This document shows positions 19,148-28,878 of a stretch of 64,000 bases of DNA, in pieces. Numbering within the stretch: position 1 is the first letter of the stretch; every line of letters starts with the position of its first letter. The DNA lies in assembly GCA_902596545.1 (NCBI GenBank), contig CACJUH010000005.1, positions 1-64,000 on the forward strand, given 5' to 3'. The stretch comes from an uncultured Candidatus Actinomarina sp. GTDB lineage: Bacteria; Actinomycetota; Acidimicrobiia; Actinomarinales; Actinomarinaceae. The translations under genes and the position numbers were made by a program. A model generated the notes under the pieces. That model was not told the origin of the DNA. It saw nothing but the letters and a program-made list of their open reading frames with translations, and did no database searches.

Positions 19148-20392
19148 ATGAAAAAGCTAACAGTTGTCGATTTATTTGCAGGGTGTGGAGGGCTCTCTTT
19201 AGGATTGGAACAGGCAGGATTTCAATCTGTATATGTTAATGAACTAAACAATGATGCGATGGAGTCGTACTTAATTAATCGAGATCTTGAAAACCCTTAC
19301 TTAAGAGAAAGATTTCACTCTAACGATGTTAAGTCAATGATTCTAGATAAAAAATATATTCCAAACCTATCAAAAGATCTTAAAAACACTTATAACTTAG
19401 ACGTTAAGAGTGGGGAATTAGATTTAATAGTAGGGGGGCCCCCTTGCCAAGGATATTCAGGGATTGGTCACAGAAGATCATATTCTGTAAACAAAGAGCA
19501 GATTCCATCAAATTTTCTTTATCAAGACATGGCTTACTTAATCAGTAAGTTGCAACCAAAAATATTTTTATTTGAAAATGTAAGAGGGCTTCTCTCAGGT
19601 CGTTGGAAAAGCGGTGGAGAAAAGGGAGAAATTTGGAGCGATGTGTTAGAAACCTTTAATTCACTTAAGGATTATCAATCATCGTGGAAACTAGTAAAAG
19701 CAAAAGATTATGGTGTACCACAAAACAGACCAAGAGTACTTTTAGTTGGAGTAAGAAATGATATTAGATTAAAAAACATAAAATCTAAAACAGCAGATGG
19801 TTTTTTACCAGATCCTTCAGGAACACCACCAGATCCAGTAGATATTTTTTCAGACCTTATAGACCCAAACTATAAGAAAAAATATTTTAATGAAAAATAT
19901 TTAAAAGATCCAAGGAGTGATTATCAAAAAAGCTTAAGAACAAAAAATAGAGTCTTATTAAAAAAAGGAAGCGAATTGACTGAGCAAGAGTACTCAAGCC
20001 ATAGTGAAAAAATTGAAAAAAAATTTCAGTTTATGATTGATAACAACGGCAATATCCCAGAAGAAATGAGAACTAAAAAATTTTCTCAAAGATTGATTCC
20101 TAAAAGATGGGATGAAAGTGGTCCAAACATTACAGCAACATCCTTACCTGATGATTATGTACATTACGCTCAACCAAGAATTTTAACTGTAAGAGAATGG
20201 GCAAGACTTCAAATGTTTCCAGATTGGTATAAGTTTGCTGGAAAGAGAACCACTGGTGGATCAAGAAGAGCTGGAAATCCAAGAGATAACAATTTCGATA
20301 GAGAGCTGCCAAAATATACTCAGATAGGAAATGCGGTACCAGTTGGTCTTGCAAAAAAAATAGGTTCTCATTTTGTAAACATCTTAAAATAA
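19148..20392 (+). CDS. DNA (cytosine-5-)-methyltransferase (DrmMII-like or type II RM methylase)
   Basis: Motif I DLFAGCGGLSLG, GGPPCQGYSG (PCQ), FENVRGL (ENV), QNRPRVLLVG (QxRxR), GNAVPVGLAKKIG motif X. Confidence 0.9.
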   Translation: MKKLTVVDLFAGCGGLSLGLEQAGFQSVYVNELNNDAMESYLINRDLENPYLRERFHSNDVKSMILDKKYIPNLSKDLKNTYNLDVKSGELDLIVGGPPCQGYSGIGHRRSYSVNKEQIPSNFLYQDMAYLISKLQPKIFLFENVRGLLSGRWKSGGEKGEIWSDVLETFNSLKDYQSSWKLVKAKDYGVPQNRPRVLLVGVRNDIRLKNIKSKTADGFLPDPSGTPPDPVDIFSDLIDPNYKKKYFNEKYLKDPRSDYQKSLRTKNRVLLKKGSELTEQEYSSHSEKIEKKFQFMIDNNGNIPEEMRTKKFSQRLIPKRWDESGPNITATSLPDDYVHYAQPRILTVREWARLQMFPDWYKFAGKRTTGGSRRAGNPRDNNFDRELPKYTQIGNAVPVGLAKKIGSHFVNILK

Positions 20393-20432
20393 TTCGTTTT
20401 ACATCAACTAATAAATAGTTATCCTAAAAATT

Positions 20433-21353
20433 GTGACAGACATTAAAGAGTTGATTGAAAAGCTAAATCAAGAATATTGGTTAGTTTATGTTGAGGAAAT
20501 ATCTAAAAAATTAAAACCAAAAATTCAAAAAAATGGTGTTCTGAAATTAATTAGAGAGAAAGTGGATGAAGATTATAAGGAAAAGATAAATTCTTTACAT
20601 TCTGAGTTTATATCAGACAAATCAATTATTAATTTAGACGATCAGGTTAAAAATTTAACTGACGAAATATTAAAAATCAATAATATTAAGAACAATTCAA
20701 TCTATTACGAATTTTTCAAACATTTAAAACACATTGAAAATCGCAACAATGAATTTGATGAATTAATTCTTATAGCAAATTTAATCGATGATACAAATAT
20801 CAATATTTCTACAAAAATGAAGCTGAATAATATTGTAAGTAAAATAATAAATCAATCAATTAATCAATCAAATAAATCAAATGCAGGTGCTGCAGGTGAA
20901 ACAATTACAGAATCTATTCTTAAAAAAATAGGTTTCTCTGAGGGTACTCAATACAAAAAACAGTTTAAATCCAGCGAAGGTAGTGACACAGATTTTGTCT
21001 ACCCATACGTTGATGATTTTGATGATATTAATGTTCAAATATTTATGGCAGTTCAATTTTCTACTAATGATAGAGCTAGATTAACAAGCAGCGAGTTAAA
21101 AACTGGTGGAGAGAAGATAGCTTTAACATATAACGATTTTCCCTCTTCGACAAAAAAATTAAAAGATATTGGTGATCAAATTGTTGGAGATTATAAGAAA
21201 GAGCGAGTAAGGATCGTTGCGTATTCTGAAGGGATTAAAAAAGAAATTATAAGGTGTGAAAAGTATTCAAAAATTGAGCGTGCTGAATATTTTCAAAATT
21301 ATGCATCAAGTTTTGAAGAATATTTTGGACAATTGAAAAATCGATTTTCCTAA
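20433..21353 (+). CDS. probable PD-(D/E)XK-type restriction endonuclease
   Basis: GTG start 41 nt after the methylase; coiled N-terminal half, then GAAGETITESILKKIGF...GSDTDFVYPYV...VQFSTNDR. Confidence 0.5.
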   Translation: MTDIKELIEKLNQEYWLVYVEEISKKLKPKIQKNGVLKLIREKVDEDYKEKINSLHSEFISDKSIINLDDQVKNLTDEILKINNIKNNSIYYEFFKHLKHIENRNNEFDELILIANLIDDTNINISTKMKLNNIVSKIINQSINQSNKSNAGAAGETITESILKKIGFSEGTQYKKQFKSSEGSDTDFVYPYVDDFDDINVQIFMAVQFSTNDRARLTSSELKTGGEKIALTYNDFPSSTKKLKDIGDQIVGDYKKERVRIVAYSEGIKKEIIRCEKYSKIERAEYFQNYASSFEEYFGQLKNRFS

Positions 21354-22618
21354 ATATCATTAATAAATGTATCTTGAAAGCTCTGTCTATTTACTAACTC
21401 AACCACACCACTACTAGTTACTGCAACAACTCCAGATTTAGGGACTCGGTTATAGTTGCTTGCCATAGCAAAGGTATACGCACCAGTAGAAGTAGACATT
21501 AAAATATCTCCAGACAGAGTATCACTTGGCAACATAGCATCTTTGACTAATAGATCTCCACTTTCACAGTGTCTACCAGAGACTGCATGCACTACATCTT
21601 TTCCAGCTTTGCCACCAGAGATATTAAAAAGCTTATGTTCACTTCCATACAGTGCTGGCCTTGGATTATCAGACATACCTCCATCCACCAAGATATATGG
21701 TTTCTCTCCACGATCATCTTTAATAGCTCCGGCAGTATATAAAATAACTCCTGGATTGTTCACTAATGCTCTTCCAGGTTCAATCATGACTTTATAGGAT
21801 CCACTCCAGTGTTCTTTAATCCCTTCATGAATTGCATCAGCATAGACTTTCAACTCATGGTCAACTTCATCACCAGCGTAAGGTGAAAAGAATCCACCAC
21901 CAGCATCAAAAACTATCTCTCTTTCTACACTTGCTGGATGAGCATTAAGAAAATCTGCACACTCGCTCATTGCTTTTTTATAACGATCTGGGTCTTTGAT
22001 CTGGCTTCCAATATGTACATGGACTCCAGAAAACAGTAAATGCTCAGAGTTATAGATCTGTTGTAATGCCTCTTCAGCAAACCCAATAGAGATACCAAAC
22101 TGTTGATCGTATCCTGAAGTTAACACCATTGGATGTGTTTCGGCTCCAACATCTAAATTTATACGCATAATCACTGGTTGTTTTCTATCTAATTTTGCTG
22201 CAACCTCCTCTAACATTGGAATCTCAAAACGATTATCAACTGAGATATGGCCACCATTATGTTGCATGAAGAACTCAATCTCATCTTTATGCTTAAAGGT
22301 TCCATTAAATAGTGAATTTTCTAAGGTTCCAGTAACAGCTTGGACAGTTGCCATCTCTCCACCTGAGACAACATCTACTCCCCAACCTTTGTCATCTAGT
22401 TCTTTGACTAAGGCTTTGCAGATAAAAGCTTTTGCTGCATATCTAAAATAGGTCTCTTCTCCAAAAGCATTCGTAAAGTAATCTATATTATCTCGTAGGT
22501 GTTCCCAGTCATAGACATACAGGGGAGTTCCATACTCTTTGGCTACATCAAGTAGTGAGGTCTCTCCAATAAAGGCGACCCCATCTCTGAATTCAAGGTT
22601 AGATGGTAAATAGTTCAT
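21350..22618 (-). CDS. lysA: diaminopimelate decarboxylase
   Basis: PLP motif FRYAAKAF, HVHIGSQI, EPGRALV, CESGDLL. Confidence 0.92.
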   Translation of the reverse strand: MNYLPSNLEFRDGVAFIGETSLLDVAKEYGTPLYVYDWEHLRDNIDYFTNAFGEETYFRYAAKAFICKALVKELDDKGWGVDVVSGGEMATVQAVTGTLENSLFNGTFKHKDEIEFFMQHNGGHISVDNRFEIPMLEEVAAKLDRKQPVIMRINLDVGAETHPMVLTSGYDQQFGISIGFAEEALQQIYNSEHLLFSGVHVHIGSQIKDPDRYKKAMSECADFLNAHPASVEREIVFDAGGGFFSPYAGDEVDHELKVYADAIHEGIKEHWSGSYKVMIEPGRALVNNPGVILYTAGAIKDDRGEKPYILVDGGMSDNPRPALYGSEHKLFNISGGKAGKDVVHAVSGRHCESGDLLVKDAMLPSDTLSGDILMSTSTGAYTFAMASNYNRVPKSGVVAVTSSGVVELVNRQSFQDTFINDI

Positions 22619-23382
22619 TTCTTTAAGCGACGTTTAATCCACGCAATGTCTTTCTTTTGCGCTTCTAGTCCTCCAGGAGTTTCTACAACAATATCTGTTT
22701 TACAGTTTTTAATAACATATTCAAGTTCAGCTTTTGGAATCTGTCCTTTACCCAAGTTCTCATGGCGATCTCTTGAGCTTTCAAAGCCATCTTTTGAGTC
22801 ATTGAAATGAACAAGATCTATCTTTTTAACAAGTTTTTTAAATCCCTTTACTGCTTTCTCTGTAGGAATGCCGCCAGCCCATGTATGACATGTATCGAGA
22901 CAGAGACCAACGTTTAAATGTCCAATTACTTCCCAAAGTCTCTCAATGGAGTCCATATACCTGGCAACTGAGTTTTTTCCACCAGCAGTATTTTCTACTA
23001 GTACTCGCATACCAGTATCTTCAACATGTTCTATAGCTTTTCTCCAGTTGTCATAACCAACACCGATGTCTCCACCTTCTCCAACAGATCCTCCATGAAC
23101 TATGACTCCTTTGGCGCCAAAACTTGCAGCGACTTTACATGTGTCTTTTAATAATTTTCTGCTTGGATGGCGTACCTTATTGTTTGGAGTAGCAACATTT
23201 ATTAAGTATGGTGCGTGGACATATATTGGTCCGTCATAATCCTGTAAAACATCAACATCTTCTCGAGGTTTTGGGCTTTTCCACATTTGTGGACTGGATA
23301 TAAATATCTGAAAAGTATCACCTTTTCGGAGTTTTATCTCTTCAATTGCGTTTTTTGAGGGTATATGAGCGCCAATATTCAT
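22615..23382 (-). CDS. nfo: endonuclease IV (AP endonuclease)
   Basis: NIGAHIPS, CLDTCHTWAGG, LVHFNDSKDGFESSRDRHENLGKG signatures. Confidence 0.9.
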   Translation of the reverse strand: MNIGAHIPSKNAIEEIKLRKGDTFQIFISSPQMWKSPKPREDVDVLQDYDGPIYVHAPYLINVATPNNKVRHPSRKLLKDTCKVAASFGAKGVIVHGGSVGEGGDIGVGYDNWRKAIEHVEDTGMRVLVENTAGGKNSVARYMDSIERLWEVIGHLNVGLCLDTCHTWAGGIPTEKAVKGFKKLVKKIDLVHFNDSKDGFESSRDRHENLGKGQIPKAELEYVIKNCKTDIVVETPGGLEAQKKDIAWIKRRLKK

Positions 23383-23561
23383 GAATTTAAGTATAAATCA
23401 TCCTAATTTTTGCCCAAATGATAAAAATAAACGGTAAAACACTAAAATAAGAGTAAGACTTCCTTTCGTGCTTTGAGCCACTTCAAAAGGGCGATAAAAC
23501 AAAAAATTACAGCCACAGGGAGTCTTTTTGCGTTTTTTGAAAAAAATAGTCCTATAAAGTG

Positions 23562-23598
23562 AAAATCCCGATTGATCTTGCGACCCTTCGGGATTTTC
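23562..23598. repeat. 37-bp perfect repeat copy 1 with 9-bp hairpin arms
   Basis: aaaatcccgattgatcttgcgacccttcgggattttc; arms aaaatcccg/cgggatttt. Confidence 0.85.
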
Positions 23599-23744
23599 GA
23601 ACTATCTTCTATTAGGTCTTGCGACTTCATTTCTGATAGTTATATAAAACTAGTGTATATTTGCTATTTTGGCAAGAAATTTGAGTTTGTTTTTTTCGCG
23701 AACTTTTATACATAAATTTTATAAATATTTAACTGTAGAAAGCA

Positions 23745-23781
23745 AAAATCCCGATTGATCTTGCGACCCTTCGGGATTTTC
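23745..23781. repeat. 37-bp perfect repeat copy 2 with 9-bp hairpin arms
   Basis: Identical to 23562-23598, 183 bp away; downstream flank also degenerately repeated. Confidence 0.85.
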
Positions 23782-23869
23782 TGTTCTATCTTCTTTTCTA
23801 TCTTTCGATTTCTTTTCCGATAGTGTTCTATAAATATACGTTAGTTTTTATTCTTACGCAAGATATTTA

Positions 23870-24340
23870 CTAATCTATTTTTCGCGATGTTTTATCCTCT
23901 TCTTTAATATTTAGTATTGTATATAGATCTCTAATGTCATTTGCTAGTACATCTTTAACATTTACATTGTATTGAGCATCGTCAAAACTAAATACTAAAT
24001 AACTGTTGTCTTTTATATTAAGGTTCTTGATGTCTGATACATCACGAATAACAGAAAGTGTCTTCTCTTTTGTACGTAAAACAATTTTTGTATCAATAAC
24101 TTCTATAACTGGAAGAAATAAACTCTGGAGTGATAAAAGTATCTGTAAAACACCGAGAAATAGAATAAGATAATAAAGATATTCCTCTCTTGTGTTGGTT
24201 CCAAACTCTTTTAAATCAAAATATTTTGACATATACTCACGAAGGGGGCCATTTAAAATATTGTCAATTGCAACATATGTAAGAGTTACACCAAACAAAA
24301 AAGGCCTCATTAAACTTTTCCGATCTTCGTATATCTGCAT
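23870..24340 (-). CDS. hypothetical membrane protein (two TM segments, PH-like C-terminus)
   Basis: 156-aa ORF, hydrophobic stretches followed by a beta-rich tail. Confidence 0.6.
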   Translation of the reverse strand: MQIYEDRKSLMRPFLFGVTLTYVAIDNILNGPLREYMSKYFDLKEFGTNTREEYLYYLILFLGVLQILLSLQSLFLPVIEVIDTKIVLRTKEKTLSVIRDVSDIKNLNIKDNSYLVFSFDDAQYNVNVKDVLANDIRDLYTILNIKEEDKTSRKID

Positions 24341-24390
24341 ATTTTTTCTCTTTATGTATCAGAATAACCTAATTTAGCTATTGTTTTGGT

Positions 24391-25086
24391 ATGGAAATTG
24401 TACTTATACGCCATGGACAGCCTCAATGGATGTTTAACGATGAATATACAAGAAATCCTGGCCTCACTGAACTTGGAAATACTCAATCTAAAAAATCTGC
24501 AAGCCAGTTTACAAAAGGTAGTATAGATCAACTTTGGGTATCTCCTTTGAATAGAACCAAGCAAACACTAGTACCTTTTGAAGAAAATGGGGTAGCAAAA
24601 GAAATTAAAACTTTTGAATGGCTTAAGGAAATGGAAGATAAAGACGAGGTTGCTTTATATGGAAAAAGCACTGATGAGATAATGAGTTTTTTTGAAAAGA
24701 GGAATAGTCAAACGTTTGAAGAGTGGTCTGTTAGTAACCATGGAATGTATATGCAGGATTTTGCTAAGAATATAATCACTAACCTGGAAGAGGAATTAGA
24801 AAAATTAGGAATTGTCTGTACGGATGATACCTTTGATAAGAAATTTGAAATAAAAAATGATTCTATAGAAAATTTAATGATAATTTCACACGCAGGAACA
24901 ATGTCTGTTTTACTTTCATATTTTTTAAATATGCCACTTTATGCATGGACTTGGAAAAAATTTCTACCAAGACACACCGGTCATACAAGGTTGAAATCTA
25001 CCGCAATATCAGATGGTCACTTTTTCAGGCTTAAAGAGTTTAATAATGTGTCTTTTATAGAAAATCCAGAGGAGCAAACCTACTAA
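24391..25086 (+). CDS. histidine phosphatase family protein
   Basis: LIRHGQP (RHG) motif; later ISHAGTMS. Confidence 0.8.
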   Translation: MEIVLIRHGQPQWMFNDEYTRNPGLTELGNTQSKKSASQFTKGSIDQLWVSPLNRTKQTLVPFEENGVAKEIKTFEWLKEMEDKDEVALYGKSTDEIMSFFEKRNSQTFEEWSVSNHGMYMQDFAKNIITNLEEELEKLGIVCTDDTFDKKFEIKNDSIENLMIISHAGTMSVLLSYFLNMPLYAWTWKKFLPRHTGHTRLKSTAISDGHFFRLKEFNNVSFIENPEEQTY

Positions 25087-25105
25087 AATATTAAATTAGA
25101 GGAAA

Positions 25106-25774
25106 ATGACATATACTAAAATTCTTCCAGATATATCTGTTAGCTCTCTTACCCCTCGAAAAAAAAGATTCTTCTTGAAATATCTTGCTAGATTTCTACT
25201 TCTATTTGAAAATATACGCCCTGTTGGTAGTTTTTTAGACAATAAAAGAGTCGTTCTTGTCGCAGCACCGCATCAATCGGGTAAAGATGAATACTTAATG
25301 ATTTTAATAATTCTCGCCTTGGATGTTGATGTTTGTTACATGTCTGCCAAATGGACAATGAGAAGAATACCTAATCCATTTGAGAAATCAAAAGACATTG
25401 ATGATCAAGGGATTAGATGGCCACTTGGATGGCTTCAAGAAATAATTTTTAAAAAGTTTGGAGCAATTCCAGTTGATAGAAAAGGAAATAGTGGACAGTA
25501 CGATTCTGTAATTGAAGAACTGAAAAAAAGAGATTCTTTTTTACTAATCGTTACACCAGAAGGAAGGTTTGACGCGACAAGGTTTAGAACAAGCTTTTTA
25601 TTTATTGCAAAAGAACTTAATGCAGAAGTAATGCCAGTACAGATAGATTATGAGAATGAAATATTTAACATCTTAGAATCTTTCAATATTGAAGGAGATA
25701 CAGAAAGTGTTGTTAAAAATCTGAGGCTTAAGTTTGATGGAGTTAAGGGAAAGAAAAGTAGATTTAAAGCGTAA
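25106..25774 (+). CDS. PlsC-like acyltransferase
   Basis: HQSGKD (HX4D), VTPEGRF block; adjacent to a second acyltransferase. Confidence 0.6.
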   Translation: MTYTKILPDISVSSLTPRKKRFFLKYLARFLLLFENIRPVGSFLDNKRVVLVAAPHQSGKDEYLMILIILALDVDVCYMSAKWTMRRIPNPFEKSKDIDDQGIRWPLGWLQEIIFKKFGAIPVDRKGNSGQYDSVIEELKKRDSFLLIVTPEGRFDATRFRTSFLFIAKELNAEVMPVQIDYENEIFNILESFNIEGDTESVVKNLRLKFDGVKGKKSRFKA

Positions 25775-26634
25775 TGGAAGAAAAAATTAATCATCTTATT
25801 GAAGAGCGAGCTCCATGGTTAGCTAAGAAAAATTTTATATCTTTATTAATTTTAAACTTCCTCAAAAAACTTCTTAGGTTTGATGAAACAATTTACGCAG
25901 GAGATTACATACAAGATTTATCTGGTGCTGAGGCGTTTAATTGGTTAGGAGATCAATACACTAATAACTGCTCTGTTGAGGGTTTGGAAAACATACCAAG
26001 TGATGGAAGTTGCCTTCTTGTAGCTAACCATCCTATGGGTGCGGCAGACGCTATAGCTTTGTATAGTCAATTGCATAAAGTAAGGAAGGATGCTTTTTTC
26101 TTTGCAAATGAACTCTTTGTTTATTTGCTCGGTTCATTCCATAATGTAATGGCACCTGTTGTATGGAATAAAGAAAAAGAGACACACTCTGCAACTAAGG
26201 TTACTCTCGAAAGACTTCATAGTTTTTTTAATGATGAGAGACCTGGAATAATCTTCCCTTCTGGAAGACTCTCGAAACTTACATTATTTGGATTATGGGA
26301 TAGAGAATGGGAGAAAACTCCAATAGTGCTTGCTAAAAAGAATAATTTTCCACTAATTCCTGTACATGTTGAGGGTAAAAATTCCTGGTTTTTTTATTTT
26401 GCTTCTTATACAAACAAACAATTAAGAGATGTTTCACAACTCAATGAGCTATTTAATAAAAGAGACAAACACATCTCAATCAAAATAGGAAAACCAGTAA
26501 AAGTTTCTGAACTTAGTAGTAATAATGATGTTGCTATTCAACAGTTGAGATATAAGGTTGAGAGCTTAAGAAACAAAGGCTTATTTAAAATAAATAGGTT
26601 TATTTATTTAAGAAAGTTTAAAAAAATTACCTAA
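25774..26634 (+). CDS. lysophospholipid acyltransferase-like protein
   Basis: ANHPMGAADAIAL and IIFPSGRLSK blocks. Confidence 0.7.
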   Translation: MEEKINHLIEERAPWLAKKNFISLLILNFLKKLLRFDETIYAGDYIQDLSGAEAFNWLGDQYTNNCSVEGLENIPSDGSCLLVANHPMGAADAIALYSQLHKVRKDAFFFANELFVYLLGSFHNVMAPVVWNKEKETHSATKVTLERLHSFFNDERPGIIFPSGRLSKLTLFGLWDREWEKTPIVLAKKNNFPLIPVHVEGKNSWFFYFASYTNKQLRDVSQLNELFNKRDKHISIKIGKPVKVSELSSNNDVAIQQLRYKVESLRNKGLFKINRFIYLRKFKKIT

Positions 26635-27604
26635 CTACTTCACCAGACGTTGGACTCACTCCTAAGTTTCCTAACATGTACCCAAATAAAAGTGGTGTTG
26701 TAACCAAGCCCCCTAGACCATAAAAACGCCATGAGAGGTCAACTCCATTAAGTGCAGAAAAAGCCAATAGATGTAGAACGAATACTAGGCCGTAAGAGCC
26801 AGCAACTAAGGCCGCACTTACTTGAATTTTTCTATCATGATTTGTTGTCTGATACCATTTGGTAATCTGATATATAAGTGCAGACATTATAAAACCAGAG
26901 ACACAGATTAGAATTGTTCGATTAAATTCGCCAAGGCTTGGGTTTATTGAAATATACAAAAAAGAAATTAAATAAACCAGTGACATCTGTTTTGGTGAAA
27001 CTTTAAAACGCACTACATAAACAAATATAAAACTAGCAAGCATTGCCTGCAGTATTACACTGCCAGCAGCAAGTTCATCTTCTCTTTCTATAAAAGACCA
27101 AATATTTAAAAATGGATTTATGAATAGTGTTATAAACATAACTAACCCATAACTTGTCGCTGCAGAAAATATTGATGCATTATCAAGACTCTCTTTTGCT
27201 GGCCTTGTAGTAAAAACATAATCTAACATCAGAAACGAACCAAGAAATAACATTAGATGCGATGGGGTAATGAGAGGCTCTACTCCAGTTTCAATTCCAA
27301 GGAGTGTGTGCCATATAGCATCTGATGCTCCACCTACTCCAAAAATAACTGCACCTAGAACACCCACATCAAATTTATAATCCTTCATTTTATTTTTTAT
27401 ATACATGGCTACTAAAACTGAAAAAGCATATCCTGAGTAAAGTACGCCATGCCAAGGTGTAAAGAATGTCTCAATGTCATCTATGAGATATGTATGTGCG
27501 CTTGAATCAATCCATGCTCCTGAAAAGAACCAGATCATAGAAAATATTAATAGTCTCCTATGAGTTTGATTTGTAATGGGTGTTGGTGACAATTTATTAA
27601 ACAT
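26627..27604 (-). CDS. hypothetical polytopic membrane protein
   Basis: 325 aa with multiple hydrophobic segments. Confidence 0.65.
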   Translation of the reverse strand: MFNKLSPTPITNQTHRRLLIFSMIWFFSGAWIDSSAHTYLIDDIETFFTPWHGVLYSGYAFSVLVAMYIKNKMKDYKFDVGVLGAVIFGVGGASDAIWHTLLGIETGVEPLITPSHLMLFLGSFLMLDYVFTTRPAKESLDNASIFSAATSYGLVMFITLFINPFLNIWSFIEREDELAAGSVILQAMLASFIFVYVVRFKVSPKQMSLVYLISFLYISINPSLGEFNRTILICVSGFIMSALIYQITKWYQTTNHDRKIQVSAALVAGSYGLVFVLHLLAFSALNGVDLSWRFYGLGGLVTTPLLFGYMLGNLGVSPTSGEVVR

Positions 27605-27681
27605 TTTTATCTATAACTTATTTTAAACAATTGTTTTATTTCTTATTCTTGAAATTATTAAAACTAAATTAAAATTCATTC

Positions 27682-28848
27682 ATGAAAGAAAATAATTTTT
27701 CAAGAACATTAACTAAGAGAAATTCTTTATATCTAGGTTTGAGTTCAATGATTGGTGCGGGATTATTTTATAATTTAGCTCCTACTTCAAAAATTAGTTC
27801 TTACTCATCCATTTTAGGATTATTGCTCGCAAGCACTCTTGCATTTGCAAATGCCTCATCATCTGCTCAGCTCGCATCGTTATATCCACAAACTGGTGGA
27901 ACCTACTTGTATGCAAACAAAGTGTTGGGAAAACTGCCAGGAAATATTGCTGGAATTGTATTTATATTAGGAAAGACAATTAGTTGTGTTGCTATTGCTT
28001 TAACTCTTGGAAATTACATTTCTCCAATCTATGGCAAAGAACTTGGTGTGGGTTTATCTGTAATTGTCTTTTTAATTGGATACAAAGGAATTACAAAAAC
28101 TGCAGCTTTAGCAAGGTGGTTTGTTCTTATAGTGATATTGATTTTAGCTTTTTTCTGTATTGCAATACTTATGACGCCTTCAACAAATATTGCTATTCCT
28201 TTACTTGAAGGCTTTAGTGTTAGTAATTTATTTTTATCAGCAGCTATATGGTTTTTTGCTTTTACAGGTTATTCAAGGCTTGCAACATACGGAGAAGAAG
28301 TAAAAAATCCTGAAACAATAATCCCAAGTTCAATACTTACTGGCTTAGGTGTAACAGTTGCAATTTATCTTTTTGTAAATTGGCTATCGCTAGCAATCAT
28401 AGGGCCCGAAGTTGTTGCAAACTCGAACACCCCCTTGCTTGTCGCAATGGACGTATCTGTAATGTCTGATTTTTCATTTTTAATAGTTTTTGCATCTACG
28501 ATTGCTACTGCTTCGGTGTTTCTTGCTTTACTTCCAGCGATAAGCAGAATATATGTTGCAATGTCTAGAGACGGTACTCTTCCAAATATGTTTTCAAAAA
28601 TACACAATAAGAATAACTCGGCATATGTTTCAGAATTGATTGTTTTGCTAACAGTTGTTGTAGGAATTTATACAATAAATATTACAAATGCAATAAAACT
28701 CAGTGCATTCTTTATTCTCATCTATTATTCACTTACTAATTTATGCGTGATCAATTTAGAAAAAAACCAAAGACTCTACCCAGTCTCCATTGCGTATTAT
28801 GGTCTTTTGATGTGTATGGTTCTCGGGTTTTCTCTAGTTCTCATATAA
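27682..28848 (+). CDS. APC-family amino acid permease
   Basis: SMIGAGLFYNLAPTS, YPQTGGTYLYA, FAFTGYSRLATYGEEVKNPETIIP. Confidence 0.85.
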   Translation: MKENNFSRTLTKRNSLYLGLSSMIGAGLFYNLAPTSKISSYSSILGLLLASTLAFANASSSAQLASLYPQTGGTYLYANKVLGKLPGNIAGIVFILGKTISCVAIALTLGNYISPIYGKELGVGLSVIVFLIGYKGITKTAALARWFVLIVILILAFFCIAILMTPSTNIAIPLLEGFSVSNLFLSAAIWFFAFTGYSRLATYGEEVKNPETIIPSSILTGLGVTVAIYLFVNWLSLAIIGPEVVANSNTPLLVAMDVSVMSDFSFLIVFASTIATASVFLALLPAISRIYVAMSRDGTLPNMFSKIHNKNNSAYVSELIVLLTVVVGIYTINITNAIKLSAFFILIYYSLTNLCVINLEKNQRLYPVSIAYYGLLMCMVLGFSLVLI

Positions 28849-28850
28849 AA

Positions 28851-28878
28851 AACAAACCGGACTTAAATCCGGTTTGTT
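28851..28878. terminator. hairpin terminator, T-tail on minus strand
   Basis: aacaaaccgga-cttaaa-tccggtttgtt; the run of A's before it on + gives a U-tail for minus-strand transcripts. Confidence 0.6.

Noticed and set aside
20130-20354. 74-aa minus ORF inside the methylase
   Set aside because: Antisense to conserved methylase motifs.
20850-20885. aatcaatcaattaatcaatc short repeats as a CRISPR or mobile element sign
   Set aside because: Low-complexity in-frame linker (NQSINQSNKSN) of the nuclease-like protein.
7864-21353. Complete canonical DISARM
   Set aside because: No phospholipase-D DrmC motif found and DrmE is not certain, so only a DISARM-like call is justified.
23442-23630. 62-aa minus ORF
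   Set aside because: Overlaps the 37-bp hairpin repeat and encodes the repeat arms; better explained as non-coding structured DNA.
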